Assembly: GCF_951805225.1 (NCBI RefSeq)
Contig: NZ_OX638201.1
Coordinates: 3,906,001 to 3,970,000, forward strand
Origin: an uncultured Flavobacterium sp.
Lineage (GTDB): Bacteria > Bacteroidota > Bacteroidia > Flavobacteriales > Flavobacteriaceae
Length of the DNA: 64,000 bases
Direction: 5' to 3'
This document shows positions 16,420 to 22,574 of the stretch, one piece after another (the first letter of the stretch is position 1; each line of letters opens with the position of its first letter). Both the position numbers and the translations under genes were made by a program. The notes beneath the pieces are model-generated. The model saw only the letters and a program-made list of their open reading frames with translations. It had not been told where the DNA came from and did not search any database.

Positions 16420-17156
16420 ACTTCTTAAAAGCTGAATGGAAAAACTTAGCACTTTTCAATTATGAAGTTGATGCTAAAATCTTAGAAAAATACATCCCAA
16501 TTGGTACCGAAATAGATTTATGGAACAACAAATGTTATGTGAGTTTAGTTGGTTTCATGTTCAAAAACACAAAAGTTTTAGGTCTGAAAGTTCCTTTTCA
16601 TGTAGATTTTGAAGAAGTCAATTTGAGATTCTATGTAAAACGTTTTGAAAACGGAGAATGGAAACGCGGTGTAGTTTTCATCAAAGAAATTGTTCCGAAA
16701 ACCGCTATTACTTTTATTGCAAATACTTTATATCAGGAACATTATGAAACTCGAAAAATGACTCATAAAATCATTGAAAATGAAAATACAGACACTTTTA
16801 TTTATCAATGGAAAACCAAAGAAAATTGGAATACAATTCAATTAGAAACTCAAAAAAATCCAATAGAAATTGCAATCGGTTCTGAAGCCGAATTTATAAC
16901 GGAACATTATTTTGGATATACTAAAATTGATGAAGAAACCACTTTCGAATATGAAGTTCAACATCCGAGATGGGAACAATTTGAAGTTTTGAATTATAAT
17001 GTTGATATCGACTTTAGGAAAACTTACGGACGAGATTTTGAATTTTTACAAACCAAAAATCCTATTTCTGTTTTCCTGGCAAAAGGATCTAAAATTAGTG
17101 TGAGAAACAAACGAAAACTGGAAGCTGTTTTTGCTCTAGAAGAAATTTACGATTAG
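16416..17156 (+). CDS. DUF2071 (YqjF-like) protein
   Basis: A 246-residue cytoplasmic protein of the DUF2071 family, recognisable by LFNYEVDAKILEKYIPIGTEI, CYVSLVGFMFKNTKVLG, VNLRFYVKRF and GVVFIKEIVPK. The start at 16416 overlaps the previous stop and is preferred to 16344, which would lie deep inside that gene. The fold is thought to be related to acetoacetate decarboxylase-like barrels, but the activity is unknown. It is often found next to DCC and TIGR01777 genes, as here. Confidence 0.83.
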   Translation: MNFLKAEWKNLALFNYEVDAKILEKYIPIGTEIDLWNNKCYVSLVGFMFKNTKVLGLKVPFHVDFEEVNLRFYVKRFENGEWKRGVVFIKEIVPKTAITFIANTLYQEHYETRKMTHKIIENENTDTFIYQWKTKENWNTIQLETQKNPIEIAIGSEAEFITEHYFGYTKIDEETTFEYEVQHPRWEQFEVLNYNVDIDFRKTYGRDFEFLQTKNPISVFLAKGSKISVRNKRKLEAVFALEEIYD

Positions 17157-17192
17157 AACTCCAAGTTATTATTAATCTAAAAAAAAGGAATT

Positions 17193-18014
17193 ATGAAAAC
17201 GCTCGAAAACCAAACTTTACTTTATGATGAAGATTGTCCGCTTTGTAGTTTGTACACAACAGGATTTGTAAAAAGTGGAATGCTGGATGAAAATGGAAGA
17301 AAATCTTATTGTGAATTATCTCAAGAAGAACAAACTTTTGTAGATTTAAAACGCGCACCAAACGAAATTGCTTTGGTAGATAATAAAACTAAAACCGTTA
17401 TTTATGGAATTGACAGTTTAATAAAAATTATAGGGTTTTCTTTTCCATTAATTGAAAAAATTGCAACCATAAAACCCATTCATTTCATCTTGACAAAATT
17501 GTATTCTTTTGTTTCTTACAATCGAAAAGTGATTATTCCCGGAGGAAACATCAAAGAAAACAAACTGCAATGTACTCCGGATTACAATTATAAATATCGT
17601 TTCATTTTTATTGGTTTTGCATTAACGCTGACAAGTTTCGCTTTATTTGGATATTCTAATTTGGTTCCCAATTTGCCAAAATCAAATATTATAAGAGAAT
17701 TCATTTTAGCATTTGGTCAAATTGTATTTCAAAGTTTATTTCTTTTTAAAATGGACAAAAAAACAATCATCAATTATGCCGGAAACTTAATGACTATTTC
17801 TTTAATGGGATCTTTAATTTTGACACCAATCTTAATTCTTAATCAATTTATTAATGTTCCCGAAATTCTTATTTTAGGTTGGTTCGGAATAACCGTTTTC
17901 ATAATGTTTGCAGAGCATTTTAGAAGAGTTAAAATTCTAGAACTTCCCTTTTATTTATGTTTTACCTGGGTACTTTATAGAATCATTGCATTACTATTTA
18001 TTTTAAATTTATAA
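17193..18014 (+). CDS. DCC-family (DUF393) thiol-oxidoreductase-like membrane protein
   Basis: A 273-residue protein with an N-terminal DCC domain (residues 8-110) that holds the motif LLYDEDCPLCSLY with its CxxC pair. The C-terminal half has four predicted membrane segments from about residue 130. DCC proteins resemble a thioredoxin fold and are proposed to be redox-active; the membrane tail is an extra feature compared with the usual 120-150-residue family member. The next gene begins 1 base after the stop, so coupling is likely. Confidence 0.82.
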   Translation: MKTLENQTLLYDEDCPLCSLYTTGFVKSGMLDENGRKSYCELSQEEQTFVDLKRAPNEIALVDNKTKTVIYGIDSLIKIIGFSFPLIEKIATIKPIHFILTKLYSFVSYNRKVIIPGGNIKENKLQCTPDYNYKYRFIFIGFALTLTSFALFGYSNLVPNLPKSNIIREFILAFGQIVFQSLFLFKMDKKTIINYAGNLMTISLMGSLILTPILILNQFINVPEILILGWFGITVFIMFAEHFRRVKILELPFYLCFTWVLYRIIALLFILNL

Positions 18015-18015
18015 A

Positions 18016-18927
18016 ATGAAAAAACTAATCATCGCAGCCGGAACAGGTTTTTTAGGACAGGTTCTAATAAATCATTTCAAAGACAAATTTGAAGAAATTG
18101 TAATTCTGACCAGAGGAAAATCTCAAACAATTGACGGAATCAAATATGTAAACTGGAATGCTAAAACTTTTTCGGGTTGGGAAAATGAACTTGAAAACGC
18201 AACTGTTTTAATTAATCTCGCAGGAAAATCTGTTGATTGTCGTTATACAAAAGAAAACAAAAAAGCAATTTTATTATCTCGAATCGAAAGCACAAAGATT
18301 TTAAACAAAGCTGTTTTAAACTGTACAAATCCGCCTAAACATTGGCTGAATTCATCAACTTCTACTATTTATCGTTTTTCTTTAGACAAACAAATGGATG
18401 AAATCGATGGCGAAATCGGAAATGATTTTTCTATAAATGTTGCCTTGTCTTGGGAAAAAGCATTCTTTAAAACCGAAACTCCAAATACTTTGAAAACTGC
18501 TTTGAGAACTTCAATAGTTTTGGGTAAAAATGGCGGCGCTTTTATTCCGTTAAAGACTTTATCAAAAATTGGTTTCGGAGGAAAACAAAGAAAAGGAAAT
18601 CAGTTTATAAGCTGGATTCACGAAGAAGATTTTGCCAATGCAATTGATTTAATCATTCAAAAAGAAATTATCGGTGTTGTTAATATCGTTTCTCCTGAAC
18701 CAATTCGGAATGTTGACTTTATGAAAAAACTTCGAAAAGCGGTTGGTTTCCCTTTCGGAATTCCGATGAATGCTTTTCTTCTGGAAATTGGATCTTTCTT
18801 CATTCGAACAGAAACCGAATTAGTTTTAAAAAGTAGAAACGTGATTCCGAAACGACTTTTAGAAAATGGATTTAAATTTAAGTTTGGAGATATTGATAAT
18901 GCATTTCAAAATTTATTAAGCAAATAA
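18016..18927 (+). CDS. TIGR01777-family NAD(P)-binding oxidoreductase (YfcH-like)
   Basis: A 303-residue extended SDR/epimerase-like protein. The dinucleotide-binding loop is AAGTGFLGQVL near residue 7. The TIGR01777 signature regions VNWNAKTFSGWENELENA, VLINLAGKSVDCRYT, SSTSTIYRF and SWIHEEDFANAIDLI are all present. The substrate of the family is not established. It is fourth in the GbsR-controlled operon. A palindromic repeat (18956-19053) separates it from the SRPBCC gene and may reduce read-through. Confidence 0.88.
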   Translation: MKKLIIAAGTGFLGQVLINHFKDKFEEIVILTRGKSQTIDGIKYVNWNAKTFSGWENELENATVLINLAGKSVDCRYTKENKKAILLSRIESTKILNKAVLNCTNPPKHWLNSSTSTIYRFSLDKQMDEIDGEIGNDFSINVALSWEKAFFKTETPNTLKTALRTSIVLGKNGGAFIPLKTLSKIGFGGKQRKGNQFISWIHEEDFANAIDLIIQKEIIGVVNIVSPEPIRNVDFMKKLRKAVGFPFGIPMNAFLLEIGSFFIRTETELVLKSRNVIPKRLLENGFKFKFGDIDNAFQNLLSK

Positions 18928-18955
18928 CTTTGTCAAAGTACAATCTCATGATATT

Positions 18956-19053
18956 GTCATTTCGACGAAGGAGAAATCTTCGCAAGTAACTCCGCTTCAA
19001 TAAGCCAATCTTTGTAGAGCTTCTTACGAAGATTTCTCCTTCGTCGAAATGAC
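18956..19053. repeat. Palindromic repeat, GTCATTTCGACGAAGGAG family, copy A
   Basis: Perfect inverted repeat with 27-base arms at 18956-18982 and 19027-19053 and a 44-base loop. A related cluster lies at 44161-44324, where the core reads GTCATTTCGACCGAAGGGAG. It is inserted inside the GbsR-controlled operon. Confidence 0.85.
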
Positions 19054-19081
19054 AAGATTTACTAAAACCAAACAAAAATCA

Positions 19082-19543
19082 ATGACAACAATTCACCTTA
19101 CAACAAAAATAAAAGCGCCGAAACAAATCGTTTTTGACGCATCAAGAAATATAGATATTCATCAGCAATCTGCAAGTCCTTCAAAAGAAAAGGCAATTGC
19201 AGGAATTACATCCGGATTAATAAATTTAAACGAAACGGTAACTTGGCGAGGTAAACATTTTGGGGTTTATCTCACTCACAAAAGCCGAATTACGACAATG
19301 AATCTCTATGATTATTTTGTAGATGAAATGGAAAAAGGAAAGTTTAAATCTTTCAAACATGAACATTTTTTTGAAGAAGAAAACGGAATTACAATAATGA
19401 AAGACAAATTGCATTATGAAACTCCGTTTGGAATATTTGGAGAACTTTTTGATATTTTATTTTTAGAAAAGCATCTTACTAATTTTCTTTTGGAACGAAA
19501 TAAAGTTTTGAAAGAAGTATCAGTCGCTATTGCAATTTCCTGA
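19082..19543 (+). CDS. SRPBCC-fold (START-like) protein
   Basis: A 153-residue protein of the SRPBCC ligand-binding fold, annotated in many genomes as cell-division inhibitor-like. Landmarks are IHLTTKIKAPKQIVFDASRN, VTWRGKHFGVYLTHKSRIT, FKSFKHEHFFEE and DKLHYETPFGIFGELFD. The start at 19082 is chosen because the upstream in-frame ATG at 19049 lies inside the palindromic repeat. Such proteins usually accompany TIGR01777 and DCC genes, which fits the operon. The C-terminal end (NKVLKEVS) is repeated in a relic at 20213-20275. Confidence 0.8.
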   Translation: MTTIHLTTKIKAPKQIVFDASRNIDIHQQSASPSKEKAIAGITSGLINLNETVTWRGKHFGVYLTHKSRITTMNLYDYFVDEMEKGKFKSFKHEHFFEEENGITIMKDKLHYETPFGIFGELFDILFLEKHLTNFLLERNKVLKEVSVAIAIS

Positions 19544-19553
19544 TTTGAGTTCT

Positions 19554-20108
19554 CTACTTAATAAACTCAATTGTGAATTTTGGATCCCAATAATAATAAC
19601 CATATAACTCATGAGAATCGAATCTATCATTAAGAATATAAAGTGCAAAATATACAAAAACATCTTCTGTTCCTTCGTACCTTATTTTATTACCATAGTA
19701 GCCTGAATTCTCTTCTTTAAAAACTGGAGGTAGATAATTATTTGAATCTGTATTAGGATGTGCAGCTTTAATTTTGGAATAATACTGTCCAAATGGTGTA
19801 AAGATTATATCTCCACCCCCATGCTCAACTTTGTACATTAGCACTTTGGATTCCTCACAATTTTGTTGAATTGTGGTAGCCCTAAAACAAAAATCATCCG
19901 CTATTTTTGTTTTTAGACTTAAATCTGCTGTTCCCTGCACCGAAACAATTTCTCTTGGATTATAAACAATCAAATGATTGCTATTGTGATCTACTTTTTG
20001 AGCTTTATTAGGATCTGTATTTCGAGGATAATTTTTCTTAATATACTCAGCATTTATTACAAAAAGAACATCGATAGTTTCAGTAATAAATTTTAAATTT
20101 TCATTCAT
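19554..20108 (-). CDS. AidA/PixA-family inclusion body protein
   Basis: A 184-residue cytoplasmic protein of the AidA/PixA family. The opening IDVLFVINAEYIKKNYPRNT, the DHNSNHLIV segment, VQGTADLSLKTKIADDFCFR and the C-terminal YYWDPKFTIEF follow the pattern known from Xenorhabdus PixA (methionine-rich crystalline inclusions) and from quorum-controlled AidA of Burkholderia/Ralstonia. The start at 20108 was chosen because the domain begins at once; the longer TTG/ATG alternatives upstream add residues unlike the family. It is convergent with the SRPBCC gene and seems inserted beside it. Confidence 0.82.
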   Translation of the reverse strand: MNENLKFITETIDVLFVINAEYIKKNYPRNTDPNKAQKVDHNSNHLIVYNPREIVSVQGTADLSLKTKIADDFCFRATTIQQNCEESKVLMYKVEHGGGDIIFTPFGQYYSKIKAAHPNTDSNNYLPPVFKEENSGYYGNKIRYEGTEDVFVYFALYILNDRFDSHELYGYYYWDPKFTIEFIK

Positions 20109-20143
20109 GATATATGTATTTTTATATATCAAAACTAGATTAA

Positions 20144-20275
20144 ACATGGAAGTTTCTTAAAAGAAATGGCACAAAAAGCAAGTTTCATGTCATAACACAA
20201 AGAAAACAAGTCGTGAAAATTTTGGAGGAAATAAATAAGGTTTTGAAAGAAGTTTCAGAACCCCATCTACTTTAG
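20144..20275 (+). pseudogene. Relic resembling the C-terminal end of the SRPBCC gene
   Basis: A short open frame without a good start ends with ILEEINKVLKEVSEPHLL. Over about 40 bases it matches the end of the SRPBCC gene (LLERNKVLKEVS), with the words GAAATAAA and GTTTTGAAAGAAGT shared. The PixA-type gene lies between the two matches. It may mark the far side of an insertion or a duplicated gene end. Confidence 0.4.
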
Positions 20276-20284
20276 TTATAATAC

Positions 20285-20722
20285 TCAATCATTATCCTGA
20301 TCGTCAAAAATTATAACTTCATCTAATGCATCCTGATCGTTTCTTCTATAAAACATTCTATACATTAAAAAGATAGAAAAAATATTAATTGTAAGATGTG
20401 CCATATAAATCCAGAAATTCATTGGAATCCAGATACTGTAAATCAATGTGGCAAAAATAGCGATAATAACCAACATGAATTTCTGATAGAATCGAACAAG
20501 TGATCCATTTATAAAGGCCAATGCCAGTATCACCAATGCCACTAATCGATTGAAAAGAGCAGCGAAAATAAAGGAAAATGCACATACAAAAATAGACATC
20601 AAACGATAAGATCCTATAATTAGTGGCCAGACAAAACCTAGAAAAATCATCCAACAAATAAAGAATACAATGAACTGTGTGTTCGTGAATTTGAATCCAA
20701 AAAAAGAAATTTGTTTTTCCAT
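20285..20722 (-). CDS. Integral membrane protein of unknown function
   Basis: A 145-residue protein with four or five hydrophobic segments over residues 15-125 and an acidic C-terminal tail (DEVIIFDDQDND). The ATG at 20722 is preferred to the TTG at 20740 because the promoter box TATATTTG occupies 20738-20745. No family is recognised. It is monocistronic and divergent from the DUF1090 gene. Confidence 0.68.
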   Translation of the reverse strand: MEKQISFFGFKFTNTQFIVFFICWMIFLGFVWPLIIGSYRLMSIFVCAFSFIFAALFNRLVALVILALAFINGSLVRFYQKFMLVIIAIFATLIYSIWIPMNFWIYMAHLTINIFSIFLMYRMFYRRNDQDALDEVIIFDDQDND

Positions 20723-20737
20723 GTGGTTATTTATTTT

Positions 20738-20745
20738 CAAATATA
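20738..20745 (-). promoter_or_regulatory. -7 promoter box (TATATTTG)
   Basis: Exact TAnnTTTG match on the minus strand, 16 bases before the ATG at 20722; it rules out the longer start. Confidence 0.6.
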
Positions 20746-20879
20746 CTTTTAATTATTTTCAGAATAAAAGTTTTTTTGAAAAGTTAAACCGAACTTAAAA
20801 CTGTTTCAAAAGAAAGAATTAGTGAGAAAATTTACCTATTTTTAGAACATTATATTAATCTTCTTAAAAAATTAAACTC

Positions 20880-21278
20880 ATGACAATTAAGACCAAAATA
20901 TTATCGATAGTATTCTTTGCCGTTTCTTTTATTGGATTTGCACAAAGTAATTGCAAGGATTTAAAAGGTTGCGAAAGAAAACTATGTGAATTAAATATCA
21001 AATTAACGGCAGCCAAAAAAGCTGGTAATCAAAACCAGATTAAAGGTGTTGAAGATGCAATTTCTCAAACCAAAAAGAACTGCACAACAAAAACTGTAAG
21101 CAATGATCTTGACAAAAAAGTAAAAGAAAAACAACAAAAAGTTAAGGAAAGAACTGATGATCTAAATAAAGCAATTAAAGATCAGGAAAGCACAGAAAAA
21201 ATCAACAAGAAAAAGAAGAAATTAGCTGAAGCTAAAGCTGATTTAAATAAAGCTTTGGCAGAACAAAAAACAAAATAA
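20880..21278 (+). CDS. DUF1090 (YqjC-like) periplasmic protein
   Basis: A 132-residue exported protein. A signal peptide ends near residue 21 (GFAQ). The mature part has the DUF1090 pattern: CKDLKGCERKLCELNIKL, then AAKKAGNQNQIKGVEDAIS, a CTTKT stretch, and a long Lys/Glu-rich coiled-coil with KKLAEAKADLNKAL at the end. E. coli YqjC is the known relative; its function is unclear but it is linked to envelope stress. It is monocistronic. Confidence 0.8.
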   Translation: MTIKTKILSIVFFAVSFIGFAQSNCKDLKGCERKLCELNIKLTAAKKAGNQNQIKGVEDAISQTKKNCTTKTVSNDLDKKVKEKQQKVKERTDDLNKAIKDQESTEKINKKKKKLAEAKADLNKALAEQKTK

Positions 21279-21632
21279 TATTTTTTCTCTCGCAGATTCG
21301 GCAGATTCGGCAGATTTCAAAATATTAATCTCAATTGCCTCCAGCTTTAGCTGGAGGTGATAAAGAGTTTTCAATATGGCTTTAGCCGAAAGGCAAAGTT
21401 TGGCTAAAGCCAATGATATTCTATTACATTTACCTCCAGCTGAAGCTGGAGTCTATTCACAAAAAATTAAATAGCCGATAAATTCTTCTTTTGAAAATAA
21501 AATTTCTTGATTTACGGTTTGCGTGAGGGATTGAGGCGGTATCCTTTTATGAAGCGGAGCGGAATAAAAGATATAGCCGAAAGCCCGACCCGGAGGGACA
21601 CGCCCAAATTATTTAAAAACTTTTATCTCTTT
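21279..21632. repeat. Non-coding region with two palindromic elements
   Basis: No gene is supported in these 354 bases. It starts with a short tandem array of GCAGATTCG, continues with a palindromic element (21337-21454) carrying CTCCAGCTTTAGCTGGAG, GGCTTTAGCC/GGCTAAAGCC and CTCCAGCTGAAGCTGGAG, and ends with the GCGTGAGGGAT...CACGCCC structured repeat (21521-21606). Confidence 0.75.
21521..21606. repeat. Structured repeat GCGTGAGGGAT...CACGCCC, copy 1
   Basis: Outer pairing GCGTG/CACGC encloses a hairpin with arms ATCCTTTTAT and ATAAAAGAT and the core ATAGCC...GCCCGAC, then CCCGGAGGG. Copy 2 at 44445-44558 keeps GCGTGAGGGAT, ATAGCC, CCCGAC and CACGCCCA but has different inner hairpins. Conservation of the core and replacement of the hairpins point to a folded RNA or a REP-like element. 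Confidence 0.7.
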
Positions 21633-22439
21633 TTATAAAAACACAATCATAAGCCACCAAAAAATTGGAACGCTTTCGACCCAAAATGAAGTATAATATT
21701 TAGAACGATTTGGATTTGCAAATGCTATAAAAAGCATCAAAGTGATGACCATTATTAGATTTATAAGTAAATCATGAAGATCAAATGTCAATATACCAAC
21801 AACCCAAAACGGAACCATAAGTGAAAAACCTAAAATTTTTGTTCGCCTTACGCCAATAGTTTGAGGAACGGTTTGCAAATGCGGATCATCGTTTGCCAAA
21901 TCAATAATTTCGAAAACTAAAATCAGGACAAAAACCAAAACAAAACGCTGAATACACTTTACAAAAAAATTGGTCGTAAATGAAACTTCGGCATTTATAA
22001 GTGGTAAAACCAACGTCGCTCCTACCCAACAAAGCGCTACTATATAAATTTTTACGCCTGCCCAATTTCGGGCATTTTTTTTATTTGGAAAAAATGGAAG
22101 TGTATAAAGTGCCGTTATAGCAAAAATTCCAACGGAGACAATTTGAGTAATTCGCTTTAAATGGAAAAAATAATAGGCAACCAAAAACAATGAAATCAGA
22201 CTTAAAACAGCAATAATTTTCAGCTGAATTCCGATTGGTTTTTGCTGCACGCGAACTAAGGCATCATATTTAACAAAATTATACCCCACAATTGTTCCAA
22301 AAAAAACAAATAGTGCCATTGGCTCATCATACTGAATATGAAACACATGAAACGTGATTCGCACAAGAGCATAACACGACAAAGCCACATGAATACTGCT
22401 ATTCAGATAAAAATCTAAGATGCGTTTTGATACTATCAT
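21633..22439 (-). CDS. UbiA-like polytopic membrane protein
   Basis: A 268-residue protein with eight or nine hydrophobic segments. Two loops resemble the Asp-rich sites of UbiA prenyltransferases: VGYNFVKYDALVR near residue 50 and EIIDLANDDPHLQTVPQTIG near residue 185. The first motif is weak compared with the usual NxxxDxxxD, so catalytic activity is uncertain. It is monocistronic and divergent from gcvP, and its 3' end faces the repeat-rich region. It may be a degenerate or specialised family member. Confidence 0.65.
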   Translation of the reverse strand: MIVSKRILDFYLNSSIHVALSCYALVRITFHVFHIQYDEPMALFVFFGTIVGYNFVKYDALVRVQQKPIGIQLKIIAVLSLISLFLVAYYFFHLKRITQIVSVGIFAITALYTLPFFPNKKNARNWAGVKIYIVALCWVGATLVLPLINAEVSFTTNFFVKCIQRFVLVFVLILVFEIIDLANDDPHLQTVPQTIGVRRTKILGFSLMVPFWVVGILTFDLHDLLINLIMVITLMLFIAFANPNRSKYYTSFWVESVPIFWWLMIVFL

Positions 22440-22535
22440 ACCTCAAATCTAATCAATTATTAACAAATCAACTCTTTAGTTGTAAATTTCATAAAAAATG
22501 AAGTTAAAAATGCTAATTAAATTATTAATAATACT

Positions 22536-22543
22536 TAATTTTG
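22536..22543 (+). promoter_or_regulatory. -7 promoter box of gcvP (TAATTTTG)
   Basis: Exact TAnnTTTG match 31 bases before the gcvP start codon. Confidence 0.6.
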
Positions 22544-22574
22544 CGCGACAAAAAAACAACACTATTACAACTAT

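Noticed and set aside
19049..19081. Longer start for the SRPBCC gene
   Set aside because: The ATG is part of the palindromic repeat; the family begins at residue 12 of that frame.
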